From positions 1 through 64,000 of the forward strand of contig CAVTIA010000013.1 in assembly GCA_963734635.1 (NCBI GenBank): a stretch of 64,000 nt of DNA, written 5' to 3'. The DNA is from DATCJA01 sp963734635 (GTDB lineage: Bacteria > Acidobacteriota > Vicinamibacteria > Vicinamibacterales > UBA2999). A program made the position numbers and the translations under genes. Each line of letters starts with the position of its first letter. The first letter of the stretch is position 1. Shown one piece after another: positions 9,371-18,129 of this stretch. The notes below the pieces were generated by a model. The model was not told the DNA's origin, did no database searches, and saw nothing but the letters and a program-made list of their open reading frames with translations.

Positions 9371-10043
9371 GGTTCTCTCGCGGGCGAGGGCGTGTCGTTC
9401 GGATCGTTCACTCTCCTGGAGGTGAACGCCGAAGATTCTGCGCTCCAGCGTTTCCCGAAGTTCCGGCGTAAGCATGTCGCCCCGGCGGCGTCCGGCTTCG
9501 CACGCCGGGAAGTGTCGCTTCGCTCATGCTCTGTCGCTGGCGTCGCGAGTAGGCGCTACTTCCAACGCCATCCGGCGCGGCATGCACCGACAGCGCTGAT
9601 TCGAGCCAACCGGATCGCGCAGAACGAACTCGCGCCGCTAAATCGCTCCGCTCCACTTCCAGCTTCGCGGGATTGCGGCGTGCTCCGAACGGCCGCCGCC
9701 AGGCCGGCATGCTCACGCCGGAACGCTGACCAGTGTGTGTTCGAGGCGTGCTCGACCTGCCGGATCGCCGCCACCTGCGCAAGCGGCACGCAGGCCGCAG
9801 GTGGAAATCGGGCGTAGCGAGATTCCGCGGCGAGTTCCCGTCAGTGCGTTCGAGTTGTTCCGAAGCACCTCAGGCGCTTCTTGCCGCCTGACACATGTCG
9901 CTGCGAGGCAGCTCCTACTCGCCGCGGCGGCGGTAGGGTAGCGACGCGAAGACCGATTTCCGCCGCGCCGCGCCGGCGGCGGCGAACCGGCAGGTCGAGC
10001 ATGCCTCGTACGAAGACAACCGCCAGGCGGGCCGCCGCGCGCC
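9371..10043. other. GC-rich intergenic block, no credible gene
   Basis: About 670 bases lie between ndh and the convergent PQQ dehydrogenase gene. Several frames are open on both strands, but none has a ribosome-binding site, signal peptide or recognisable fold; translations are rich in Arg, Ala, Ser, Pro and Cys, as expected for non-coding GC-rich DNA. Imperfect inverted segments such as GCAGGTCGAGC and GGCGCTAC-type arms are scattered through it. It may be a degenerate dispersed repeat. Confidence 0.4.
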
Positions 10044-11987
10044 CTATGGCAGACTCAACGCGATGTATTCGGCGGGGTGCTGCTGCAATCCCACCGCGAG
10101 AACGATGAACTGCTTGCCGTTGACCTGATACGTCATCGGCGCGCCAGTCGTGCCGGCCGGCAGATCTGTCTCCCACACGACGCGGCCCGTTGCCTTGTCA
10201 AAGGCGCGGAACTTGCGGTCGCCCGCGCCGGGCGCCAGCGAAGGCGGCATGCTCTCGGGAATCCGCCTTGGGTCGCCCGTCATGATTGGATCCCCCTCGC
10301 CGACAAAAAGCAGCGACTTCGTGAGAAGCGGCGCGCTGCGGCCCGTATTGCCGAGCGGCGGCAGATTGAGTGGCTTCAACAGCGGGTGGTCTCGCGGGCC
10401 GTTGCCGTTCGCAACTGCCCAGACGATCTCCCCTTTGTTGAGATCGATAGCGGTGATCCTGCCGTAGGGTGGCTTCAATAACGGCAGACCCATCGGCGCA
10501 GGTGGGTATTCGCGCGTGCCGCGCGTGTATGTGAGGTTGGTCTCCTTCGGATTGCCCGGAATGACGTCGGCCACGAACGGCGCAGTAATTGACGGCACGT
10601 ACAGACGCCCGGTTTCAGGATCGAACGCCGCGCCCTGCCAGTCGGCGCCGCCGACCGATCCGGGAAGCTGAATGGTGCCCCGTGTGTCGGTCGGTCCATT
10701 GCCTTTGATCGAAGGCGGCGTGAACACGGGTCCGATCACATAGCGCTTCACGATGTCGAGCGCCGCGGCGCGGAGCTCCGGCGTGAAGTCGATGAGGTCG
10801 TCGTGGCTGACGCCCTGCCGATCGAACGCCGGAGGCTTGGTGGGAAAGGGCTGCGTCGGCGACGTCTGTTCTCCCGGCGTCTTCGATTGCGGCACCGGAC
10901 GCTCTTCGATTGGCCAGACTGGTTGTCCGGTTGCACGATCGAAGACGAACGCGAACGCCTGCTTTGTAACCTGAACCACCGCTCTGATCCGGCGGCCATC
11001 GACGGTGATGTCGCCAAGCACCGGCGCCGCAGGGAGGTCGTAATCCCACAAGTCGTGGTGCGCAAGCTGGTAGTGCCACACTCGGGCACCCGTCAGGCAG
11101 TTCACGCACACAAGGCTGTCGCTGAAAAGGTTGTCGCCCGGCCGATGGCCGCCGTACATGTCGCTCGTCGGGCTGGTCAGCGGAAGGTACGCGAACCCAA
11201 GCTGTTCGTCCACGCTGATGAGCGACCAGAGATTCGCGTGACCGGTGTATTGCCACGAATTGTCCTTCCAGGTATCGGCGCCGAACTCACCGGCACGCGG
11301 GATGACACGGAACGTCCAGCGCAGTCTGCCGGTGCGAACGTCGTATGCGCGAACGTCACCCGGCGTGCCTTCGCGGTTGGGCGGCGAGTCGCTCATCGAC
11401 GAACCAACGATGACGACATCGCGACAGACCTGAGGTGCCCCGGTCCAGCGGTACGGCTCGTTGCCGATTCGAAGATTGACGGTGCCGTTCTGACCGAAGT
11501 CCGGGAACGGCCGGCCGGTTTTCGGGTCGAGCGCGGTGAGCGTTTCGCCGCGCTGTACGAACAGTCGCTGCTGGTTCCCGTTGCGCCAGTACCCCAGCCC
11601 GCGCGTGCTGTCGCCGGGCAACCCGGTCGCGCCACCCGCAGGCTGTTGCGCCCAAATCGTCTTCCCCGTCGCGGGATCGAACGCCTCGACCAGCCCGACG
11701 CCATTCGGACTGTAGAGGACGCCGTCGATCATCAACGGGGTCGCACGAAAGTTGTTCGAGAAGGTGAGTTTCGGGTTGAGGGCCATCAGCTGGGAGTCGA
11801 CCGCGGGTCTGCGCCAGGCGACTTTCATCTGAGCGACGTTCGAGGCATTGATCTGGTCGAGGGCGACGTACTTCGTGCTGCCCGGGTCGCTGCTGTAGCT
11901 GCGCCACTGTGAATTCTGGGCGGAGACGACGGCCACGGCGGCAGCGATCAGGACAAATGTGCTGACGCTGCGTGCTGCTCGATGCAT
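10044..11987 (-). CDS. PQQ-dependent dehydrogenase, glucose dehydrogenase-like
   Basis: A 647-residue secreted beta-propeller quinoprotein. The signal peptide is MHRAARSVSTFVLIAAAVAVVSA with cleavage before QN; the start at 11987 has AGGAGG six bases upstream. Sequence blocks match the membrane glucose dehydrogenase (Gcd) subgroup: repeated ALDPKTGR-type propeller strands, YQLAHHDLWDYDLPAAP, and GGADWQGAAFDPETGRLYVPS. There is no N-terminal five-helix membrane domain and no haem c motif, so it is a soluble periplasmic form whose electron acceptor is not encoded here. Substrate is probably a sugar or alcohol. It is divergent from the deacetylase gene, with 41 bases between start codons. Confidence 0.85.
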   Translation of the reverse strand: MHRAARSVSTFVLIAAAVAVVSAQNSQWRSYSSDPGSTKYVALDQINASNVAQMKVAWRRPAVDSQLMALNPKLTFSNNFRATPLMIDGVLYSPNGVGLVEAFDPATGKTIWAQQPAGGATGLPGDSTRGLGYWRNGNQQRLFVQRGETLTALDPKTGRPFPDFGQNGTVNLRIGNEPYRWTGAPQVCRDVVIVGSSMSDSPPNREGTPGDVRAYDVRTGRLRWTFRVIPRAGEFGADTWKDNSWQYTGHANLWSLISVDEQLGFAYLPLTSPTSDMYGGHRPGDNLFSDSLVCVNCLTGARVWHYQLAHHDLWDYDLPAAPVLGDITVDGRRIRAVVQVTKQAFAFVFDRATGQPVWPIEERPVPQSKTPGEQTSPTQPFPTKPPAFDRQGVSHDDLIDFTPELRAAALDIVKRYVIGPVFTPPSIKGNGPTDTRGTIQLPGSVGGADWQGAAFDPETGRLYVPSITAPFVADVIPGNPKETNLTYTRGTREYPPAPMGLPLLKPPYGRITAIDLNKGEIVWAVANGNGPRDHPLLKPLNLPPLGNTGRSAPLLTKSLLFVGEGDPIMTGDPRRIPESMPPSLAPGAGDRKFRAFDKATGRVVWETDLPAGTTGAPMTYQVNGKQFIVLAVGLQQHPAEYIALSLP

Positions 11988-12028
11988 AGTGCCTCCTGCG
12001 CAGGGGCAGGATACTTGAAAATAGAGCG

Positions 12029-13054
12029 ATGCTGAACCGACGCGACTTCCTGCAACAAGCCTCGTGTGCGGTGCTGTCGATCGGAACCAGGCAGACCGCC
12101 ATTTCTGAACCTGTTGCGAGCACGCAGGTGTTTTACGACCCGAACACGCTGCGGCACGAGCCCTCGGTCGACCATCCCGAGAGCCCAAAGCGGCTCGAGG
12201 CTGTCATGGGCGCCGTCGGCTCGATTGCACGACAGGGCCGTGTGTCTGTGGTGACGCCCAGACCGGCGACCGACAACGAGCTGCTGCTCGTGCACACCGC
12301 GGACTACGTGAAGAAGGTGCGGGCAGAAATCGCCGCGGGACGGCCAACGTTGAGCACCGGTGACACCGAGATTTCATCCGGTTCGCTCACCGCGGCGCTC
12401 GCCGCGGCTGGAACTGTCGTATCTGGAGTGGATGCCGTGCTCGCGGGTCGGGCCCGCTCCGCGTTCTGCGCGGTTCGGCCGCCGGGCCATCACGCGTCAC
12501 AAGCTCGCGGGATGGGCTTTTGCGTCTTCAACAACATTGCGATCGGCGCGCGATATGCGCAGCGCCAGCACCACGTCGAGCGCGTCCTCATCGTCGACTG
12601 GGACGTTCATCACGGAAACGGGACGCAAGACGTGTTCTGGAATGACGGAACGGTTCTGTTCTTCGACGTGCATCAGCACCCGTGGTATCCGGGAACGGGC
12701 ACCGCCGCCGAACAGGGAGAGGGAAGAGGCCGCGGGCTCATCGTGAACAACCCATTTCCGGCGGGCGCGGGTCGGAGAGAGATCCTCGGCGCATTCCGCG
12801 AGCGGCTCGTCCCGGCGGCTGACCGCTTCCGGCCGCAGCTGGTGATCGTTTCGGCCGGATTCGACTCGCGTGGCGGCGATCCGCTCGGGCGCTTTACTTT
12901 GACCGACCAGGATTTCGCGGACCTCACCGACATCGTGATGGCGATCGCGCGGCAGCACGCGGGCGGCCGGATTGTATCTGTGCTCGAGGGTGGCTATGCG
13001 CTCGACGGTCTGTCACGCGCGATCACGTCGCATCTCGATCGACTCGCCGCGTAG
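12029..13054 (+). CDS. Histone deacetylase-like amidohydrolase with Tat signal
   Basis: A 341-residue member of the class II HDAC/acetylpolyamine amidohydrolase family. Catalytic blocks are intact: RPPGHHA (H154-H155), DWDVHHGNGTQD (residues 190-201, zinc ligands D192 and H194), AGFDSRGGDPLG (D279, third zinc ligand) and a final EGGYALDGL. The N-terminus MLNRRDFLQQ is a twin-arginine motif followed by a short hydrophobic stretch, so the enzyme is likely exported folded with zinc to the periplasm. Bacterial relatives deacetylate acetylpolyamines or other acyl-amines. The substrate is not shown; aguA/aguB-derived putrescine is made elsewhere in the window, which is only suggestive. Confidence 0.88.
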   Translation: MLNRRDFLQQASCAVLSIGTRQTAISEPVASTQVFYDPNTLRHEPSVDHPESPKRLEAVMGAVGSIARQGRVSVVTPRPATDNELLLVHTADYVKKVRAEIAAGRPTLSTGDTEISSGSLTAALAAAGTVVSGVDAVLAGRARSAFCAVRPPGHHASQARGMGFCVFNNIAIGARYAQRQHHVERVLIVDWDVHHGNGTQDVFWNDGTVLFFDVHQHPWYPGTGTAAEQGEGRGRGLIVNNPFPAGAGRREILGAFRERLVPAADRFRPQLVIVSAGFDSRGGDPLGRFTLTDQDFADLTDIVMAIARQHAGGRIVSVLEGGYALDGLSRAITSHLDRLAA

Positions 13055-13096
13055 CGCCAGGCTAGTTCGCAACAAGTCCTGCACGAGTCGGCCGTA

Positions 13097-13152
13097 CGTA
13101 GCGTCCGGCTTTAGCCGGACCCGCGATGGTCCGCCTGAAGGCGGACACTACG
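13097..13152. repeat. Paired palindromic repeat (GTCCGGC and GTCCGCC hairpins)
   Basis: Two adjacent hairpins, GTCCGGCT/AGCCGGAC at 13103-13120 and GTCCGCCT/AGGCGGAC at 13129-13146, are bracketed by CGTAG and CTACG. Related copies lie at 38564-38633 and 49479-49502. Confidence 0.85.
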
Positions 13153-13162
13153 ACCTCAGGGA

Positions 13163-14413
13163 TCACGTGCGAGGACGGGTTGGGTAGTGGGTCGCGACAT
13201 AGTTGTCGACGAGACTCTGAAACCCGTCGGCGAGCTCGTCGTAGGTGCCGCGAAGTGTGGTGAAGTGCTCGCCGTCGACGTAAACGGGACAATTCGGAGC
13301 CTCGCCGGTGCCGGGCAGGCTGATGCCGATGTTGGCTGCTTTTGATTCGCCGGGGCCGTTGACGACGCAGCCCATCACGGCGAGGGTCAGCGTCTCGACG
13401 CCTTCGTACTGCGTTTTCCATTCCGGCATCCGCGCGCGGACGTACTCCTGCGTGCGCTCGGCGAGCTCCTGGAACGTGGCACTCGTCGTGCGACCGCAGC
13501 CGGGACATGCGGTCACGCTGGGCGCAAACGCCCGAAGGCCGAGCGACTGGAGCAGCTCGCACGCGGCATACACTTCTTCCCGGCGGTCCCCGCCCGGTCG
13601 CGGTGTGAGGGACACCCGAATCGTGTCGCCGATTCCTTCGTTCAGCAGCACACCCATCGCCGAGGCGGACCACACCAGGCCTTTTGTCGCCATGCCGGCC
13701 TCGGTGAGCCCGAGGTGCAGCGGCTGGTCGGTTCGTCGCGCCAGCTCGCGATAAATCGCAATCAGGTCGCGCGGGCGGGAAACCTTGCACGAAATGATGA
13801 TCTGGTCCTTGCGCATCCCGGTCTCGAGCGCCAGGTTCGTCGACTCGATCGCCGAGATCAACATGCACTCGTTCAGGATCTCCTCCGAGCTGCGGCCCAG
13901 ATTGCGATCCGTGTTCTCCTGCATTTTGTCGACCACGAGCTCCTGGTTCAGCGATCCGCCATTGACGCCGATCCGCACGGGCTTGTCGTGTTCGATGGCG
14001 ACCTTGCAGATGGTGGAGAAGCGCTCGTCACGTCTCGCTCCGGTCCCCACGTTGCCCGGATTGATCCGGTATTTGTCGAGCGAGGCCGCGCACGCTGGAT
14101 AGCGGGTGAGCAGGAGATGACCGTTGTAATGAAAGTCGCCGATGAGCGGCGCGTTGCAGCCCGCGTCGAGCATGCGGCGCTTGATTTCGGGTACCGACGC
14201 GGCCGCTTCGGGCGTGTTGACGGTGACGCGCACCAGCTCCGACCCGGCTTCCGCCAATTCGATGCACTGGCGCGCCGTCGCCTCCGCATCGGCGGTCTCC
14301 GTCATCGTCATCGACTGCACGGCGATCGGTGCACCACCCCCAACCTGCAGGTGGCCAACGCGAACGCCGACGGTCTTGTGCAGCCGCACCGAGCTGGAAA
14401 TCGGACCGGTCAT
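13163..14413 (-). CDS. ispG: 4-hydroxy-3-methylbut-2-en-1-yl diphosphate synthase
   Basis: A 416-residue GcpE/IspG enzyme of the MEP isoprenoid pathway, converting methylerythritol cyclodiphosphate to HMBPP in the cytoplasm. The N-terminal TIM barrel begins with VGGGAPIAVQSMTMT and includes KYRINPGNVG and RIGVNGGSLN. The C-terminal iron-sulfur domain has C303 and C306 in CPGCGR and C349 in MGCVVNGPGES, the three cysteines that bind the [4Fe-4S] cluster. Length is that of the short bacterial form. ATG 14413; the gene is followed by a palindromic repeat and is convergent with the deacetylase gene. Confidence 0.96.
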   Translation of the reverse strand: MTGPISSSVRLHKTVGVRVGHLQVGGGAPIAVQSMTMTETADAEATARQCIELAEAGSELVRVTVNTPEAAASVPEIKRRMLDAGCNAPLIGDFHYNGHLLLTRYPACAASLDKYRINPGNVGTGARRDERFSTICKVAIEHDKPVRIGVNGGSLNQELVVDKMQENTDRNLGRSSEEILNECMLISAIESTNLALETGMRKDQIIISCKVSRPRDLIAIYRELARRTDQPLHLGLTEAGMATKGLVWSASAMGVLLNEGIGDTIRVSLTPRPGGDRREEVYAACELLQSLGLRAFAPSVTACPGCGRTTSATFQELAERTQEYVRARMPEWKTQYEGVETLTLAVMGCVVNGPGESKAANIGISLPGTGEAPNCPVYVDGEHFTTLRGTYDELADGFQSLVDNYVATHYPTRPRT

Positions 14414-14553
14414 CTAGCTCATGATAGCCGGTAGGCCGCAACGGTCTTGTTAAGATTTCAGAATGGCTGACGTCACTCGCAAAACCCTACCTTGCGGTTG
14501 TCAGGTTGACACCGCGCGCGACTTCCTTGGACGCGTCGTCGGCACTGTTGTCG

Positions 14554-15318
14554 TTAAAGGTGAGGCCTGCGCGCAGACTCTGCACGTGCCCGGCCACGTG
14601 GTCGTGATGCCCGGGCGGGAGCACGCTCGCCCGGAGTGACCAAGGGGGCCTGTGCGCCTGGGCTGGCGGGAACTGAAGCGGACGCGACAGCGTGCACGAT
14701 GAATCGCTGCGGTGCCGAACCGATGTAGGTGAACGGGTAGCACGTCACGAGCGTGAGCGTCGGGGCGCGCGTGGGATTGAGCACCCACGTGTCCTTGGGC
14801 GAAACGACCGTTAGCGTGTTGACCTTGAACATGAACGTTCCGGTGGTAGTGACCACACGGATGTCGTCGGCTGCACGAATGTCACGCAGGCGACGGAAGA
14901 ACGTATCGCGATGGCCGGCCAGCCCGATGTTGCCCACCTCACCTGGAAGCGCGGTGCCGGCAATATGGCCCACCGCAAGCCGGAGCGTCTTTGCATCGCT
15001 GCCAGCGCGAATGATGGCCGATACACCAAGTCTCGGGATCTCAATTCTGCCTATGGCGGAACCCGGGAGTGGTTGAGGGGGTCGGACGCGACCGGGCGAC
15101 TGAGGTACTGTCGGCGCCGTCGACAGAATCATGTCGAGCTCGCGATTCTCGAGCTCCTGGTACAGCCGTGATTCGATCGCGACGTACGCGTAATAGCCGA
15201 GGCACGCGATCCCCGCGACGAACAGTACGCCCTCGAGCCATCCAATCAGGCGCGACCTGAGCGAGCGCGGCGCGCGCGCCGGCAGCAGAGGCTGCACCTG
15301 TTTACCGGGTGTCCGCAT
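14554..15318 (-). CDS. Class D sortase
   Basis: A sortase-family transpeptidase of about 254 residues, with an N-terminal membrane helix (LEGVLFVAGIACLGYYAYVA). Counting from ATG 15318, the catalytic triad is H136 (GLAGHRDTFF), C193 (TLVTCYPF) and R205 (APQRFIVHA). The C-terminal tail of about 50 residues is Ala/Pro/Arg-rich and disordered. It overlaps the end of the VWFA gene by 17 bases, so the two are translated as a unit; an in-frame ATG at 15339 would lengthen the overlap. Sortases in diderm bacteria usually serve one or few dedicated substrates. The neighbouring VWFA protein lacks an obvious LPxTG-like C-terminal signal, so the substrate is unknown. Confidence 0.88.
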   Translation of the reverse strand: MRTPGKQVQPLLPARAPRSLRSRLIGWLEGVLFVAGIACLGYYAYVAIESRLYQELENRELDMILSTAPTVPQSPGRVRPPQPLPGSAIGRIEIPRLGVSAIIRAGSDAKTLRLAVGHIAGTALPGEVGNIGLAGHRDTFFRRLRDIRAADDIRVVTTTGTFMFKVNTLTVVSPKDTWVLNPTRAPTLTLVTCYPFTYIGSAPQRFIVHAVASASVPASPGAQAPLVTPGERAPARASRPRGRARAESARRPHL

Positions 15319-16228
15319 GATGATGCGCCCGATATCCATCGCGACTTTGCACCCGCAGGTCCCTCTTGCCGGGAGCGCGCACGAGCACCTTCACGCGGCG
15401 GTAGGTACCGTCGTGCGCAGCATTGGAAGGGACATACCCGATCAAGTAGCCGCGGCGGATGTTTCCGGCAATCCGGTCGAGGTCTTCGACGACTTCCCGA
15501 TCACTGTCCGGGAAATACGCCATTCCGCCGGTCACGCGCGCGAGCCTGCGAAGAAGCCCCGCGTCGCCACCGGCAGGGTCGCCGTAGCGGTCCGCGTTGG
15601 AGACCGTGTAGACCATCGTGTTGCTGGCTCGCGCGCGTTCGAGCATCACGTCCTCTGAATTTGCGCTCGCGTTGTCTTCGCCGTCAGAGAGTACGACGAG
15701 CACGCGCTTCTGATTGCTCGCGGATTCGAGACGATTGAGCCCCGCGATCACGGCGTCGTACAACGCTGTTCTGCCACCGGGTCGATACCGTGAGAGCGCC
15801 GCCTGGAGCAGCGTTCCGCGATCGGTGAACAGTGTTCCGCCGGGCAGTCCGAATTGAATGTGTTCGTTGAAATGAATCGTGAACAGCTCATCGTTTTCGT
15901 GGCTCGACCGCACGAACGCTGCGCCGCCGGCGATGAGCATGCCCTGACGGGCGATCATCGAGCTGCTGTTATCCAGAATGAGCCCGACGGCCACCGGAAC
16001 GTCAGCTCCGCTGAAGAACGTGATCTCCTGCGGCTGTTCATCCTCGAATACGCTGAAGGCGCTCTGCGGCAGCTCGGGAACCGCGTCTGACCGTCCGTTG
16101 AACACATTCACGTGCAGGACGACCAGGTCGGATTCCGACCTGAAGACGTCCTGCGTGTTCTGTCCTGCGACGAGGGGCGCACAGCACAGCGCCGCGAACA
16201 CGACGACACGCATCATTTGCTGCACCAT
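15302..16228 (-). CDS. Secreted VWFA-domain protein, acidobacterial type
   Basis: A 308-residue protein with signal peptide (MMRVVVFAALCCAPLVAG) and a von Willebrand A domain resembling the acidobacterial VWFA family (TIGR03436-like): an opening FRSESDLVVLHVNVF segment, then AFSVFEDEQPQEITFF, then the A domain. The metal-dependent adhesion site is D86-x-S88-x-S90 (LDNSSSM), with VLVVLSDGEDNAS supplying the later Asp. It is exported to the periplasm or cell surface and probably binds protein or matrix. It precedes the class D sortase with overlapping ends, which suggests a common surface-display function. Confidence 0.88.
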   Translation of the reverse strand: MVQQMMRVVVFAALCCAPLVAGQNTQDVFRSESDLVVLHVNVFNGRSDAVPELPQSAFSVFEDEQPQEITFFSGADVPVAVGLILDNSSSMIARQGMLIAGGAAFVRSSHENDELFTIHFNEHIQFGLPGGTLFTDRGTLLQAALSRYRPGGRTALYDAVIAGLNRLESASNQKRVLVVLSDGEDNASANSEDVMLERARASNTMVYTVSNADRYGDPAGGDAGLLRRLARVTGGMAYFPDSDREVVEDLDRIAGNIRRGYLIGYVPSNAAHDGTYRRVKVLVRAPGKRDLRVQSRDGYRAHHHADTR

Positions 16229-16240
16229 GGAGCCCCTACA

Positions 16241-16275
16241 TAGCTCGTAGCTGGTAGCTCCCAGCTGGTAGCTGG
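16241..16275. repeat. Short AGCTGGTAGCT repeat cluster
   Basis: Tandem and inverted copies of AGCTGGTAGCT lie just upstream of the VWFA start codon; AGCT and CAGCTG units make it self-complementary. No regulatory role can be read from it. Confidence 0.6.
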
Positions 16276-16440
16276 AAGCATCTTGTGTACCTTTGCGAGC
16301 GCAGCCTTATTCGCGGCGCAACAATTCCCTGTGATTCGAGGCGAACGCTCGCGGCAGTGAGCTGAGCAGAATGCGGGTTTGGTTTGTGCGTCGACCTGAG
16401 GAATAAGCGGAAACGATGCGCGGAAAGGGAAAGGTCGTTG

Positions 16441-16611
16441 CTACTGTTTCGGCGTGCCCGGTTCGTCAACGGACCACCAGTACCCGCAGGCGGGACAGTG
16501 AAAGACCAGCGTATGCGGCAGCTTGTTCTCGATGAGGGCCACCGGGCGCTCGCACGCGGAGCAGATGAGGCCGGTGTGTCTCGGTGGTGTCAATGGTGCG
16601 GGGGGAACCAC
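16441..16611 (-). CDS. Small zinc-ribbon protein
   Basis: A 56-residue ORF from GTG 16611, with AGGG five to eight bases upstream. It has two CxxC knuckles, LICSACERPVAL and FHCPACGYWW, separated by about 20 residues, the layout of a zinc ribbon. It could be a small regulator or RNA/protein adaptor; nothing more can be said. The open frame extends further upstream to 16896, but that part overlaps the divergent Ntn-hydrolase gene and reads as non-coding. Confidence 0.5.
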   Translation of the reverse strand: MVPPAPLTPPRHTGLICSACERPVALIENKLPHTLVFHCPACGYWWSVDEPGTPKQ

Positions 16612-16734
16612 GCGGCCCTGAGAGGCAAGGCAGGTACCACGACAGAAGATGCTCGTTCTCGCTGAAACCGAACAACGCCTGCCTTGGAAGACGCCCAGCG
16701 GGCAGACAAAGGTCGGGTATCCTAAGTACACACC

Positions 16735-17448
16735 ATGCTTCGACGTGCCGGCATCCTGGTGCTGGTCTTCTTGGTTTCTGAGGACCTTGCGACGGCAACG
16801 ACGATCGTCATCATGCGTACGACGACGGGCTTCGTCGTTGGCGCGGATAGTCTCGCACGGGTCGAGGAGATCAACGGGACGCTCCACGCTGCACACATCT
16901 GCAAAGTCGGATCACTCGGCCCGAATCAGTACGTCGCGGTCGCCGGCATCCTCGAGTTTTTGCCCAGCGGCCTCGACACGTGGAGAATCATTGAAAAGAT
17001 CGCTGCGAGAGGTGGGCTGCTCTCTGCCAAGGGAGCACAGATCGAGTCAGAGTTGCGTGGTCTTTTGGACGCGACCGCACCATGGTCCGCCGAGCCGGTA
17101 AAAATCGAGGTGGCACTCTTCGGCGTCGAGGCCGGCGAGCCGGTTCTTCTTCTGAATACTTACGAATCAAAGGTCGATGGCGCAGGGAAGATCGTGTCCA
17201 GAACCTCCACGCAACTTGTGTCGGACGAGGTACTGTTGTTCGGCGAGTCTACGGCTGCAGCGGTTTTTGCGAAATCACGCGGCCGCATCGACAAGGAGGA
17301 CCCCGTTGCTGGTGTTCGCGAACTGATCCAGGCCCAAATCCAAGCGACGCCCGATCGCGTGGGGCCACCGATCAATATCTTGAGAATCGACGCGGCTGGG
17401 TATACATGGGCAGAAGAAGGGCATGTATGTTCTACCCGATTGCCGTAG
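16735..17448 (+). CDS. Secreted proteasome-like Ntn-hydrolase
   Basis: A 237-residue protein whose N-terminal signal peptide ends A19-T20-A21, so signal peptidase cleavage would leave Thr22 at the N-terminus. The mature start TTIVIMRTTTGFVVGADS resembles proteasome beta subunits (TTTLAF...GVIVAADS), with Asp at mature position 17 as in those subunits, and Lys36 in HICKVGSLG near the place of their Lys33. Later blocks (VALFGVEAGEPVLLLNTYES; INILRIDAAGYTW) match the central and last strands of the fold. By analogy this is an N-terminal nucleophile hydrolase, acting outside the cytoplasm. Function and substrate are unknown. There is no good Shine-Dalgarno before ATG 16735. Confidence 0.72.
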   Translation: MLRRAGILVLVFLVSEDLATATTIVIMRTTTGFVVGADSLARVEEINGTLHAAHICKVGSLGPNQYVAVAGILEFLPSGLDTWRIIEKIAARGGLLSAKGAQIESELRGLLDATAPWSAEPVKIEVALFGVEAGEPVLLLNTYESKVDGAGKIVSRTSTQLVSDEVLLFGESTAAAVFAKSRGRIDKEDPVAGVRELIQAQIQATPDRVGPPINILRIDAAGYTWAEEGHVCSTRLP

Positions 17449-17542
17449 GGACAAATCGCGGGGACAAACGCGGTCGAGCAAGCGGGACGCCGCGTCCGCA
17501 GTTGCCCGTAAGTCATTGATAGAATTAGATCGCTAACCTCGG

Positions 17543-17631
17543 GCCGGAGTGGTGAAACTGGCAGACGCGCCGGACTCAAAATCCGGTGGGGTTCACTCCC
17601 CGTGAGGGTTCAATTCCCTCCTCCGGCACCA
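17543..17631 (+). tRNA. tRNA-Leu(CAA)
   Basis: Acceptor stem GCCGGAG (17543-17549) pairs with CTCCGGC (17621-17627), followed by A and an encoded CCA. The anticodon stem CCGGA/TCCGG encloses the loop CTCAAAA, giving anticodon CAA. A long variable arm (GGGG...CCCC) and a T stem GAGGG/CCCTC confirm a class II leucine tRNA. Confidence 0.96.
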
Positions 17632-18129
17632 ACCTTCGCTCACGCTCGCCTTGTCAAGTCGCGGAGGGCGCGCGCCATACGGCAGCGTGAACAACCCAGC
17701 CGCCGAGCAATCAATACGCGACCTCCAATTGTAGGGCACCGATTGTAGCTGCAGGGAAAGGGCGTCGAGGTCGTCACGCGACGATGGCCGAAATGCAATC
17801 GCGGCGAGCGACTCGCCGTGCCAGACGGTGACCTCGCGACGGACGGAATGGGTGAAGTGATCAGGCAAGGGATCAATTCGTCGGCCATGTGATGGGCCCA
17901 CCCGCGAGCTCCCGCCGCGTCGAACTCGTCCGACGTAAGAATCTCCGCGATTTGCGTGCAGTCAACGATGCCGTACTCGACGTGGGAAGAGCTCTAATCG
18001 TCGAAACGGTAGCACCCGCACTGGGGTGATGCCCGTCATGGGCCCCCAGCGACCACCAGGCAGCAGACAGGTGCGTCGGCTCGCGCGACTCACCGTCGTC
18101 GTTGGACGCTCACGCGGTAGAACTCTCCC
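17632..18129. other. Intergenic region with possible gene remnant
   Basis: About 500 bases between the tRNA and the SGNH gene. On the minus strand, two different frames give protein-like stretches (EYGIVDCTQIAEILTSDEF near 17950, and VWHGESLAAIAFRPSSRD near 17800), with stops and frame changes between them. This looks like a decayed gene, but no family is recognisable, and no intact ORF with a ribosome-binding site exists. Confidence 0.3.

Noticed and set aside
9371..10043. Integron attC sites or cassettes
   Set aside because: No GTTRRRY/RYYYAAC site pairs and no integrase gene in the window.
10077..11912. Long plus-strand ORFs opposite the PQQ dehydrogenase
   Set aside because: They mirror the codon structure of the minus-strand gene, lack ribosome-binding sites and match no family.
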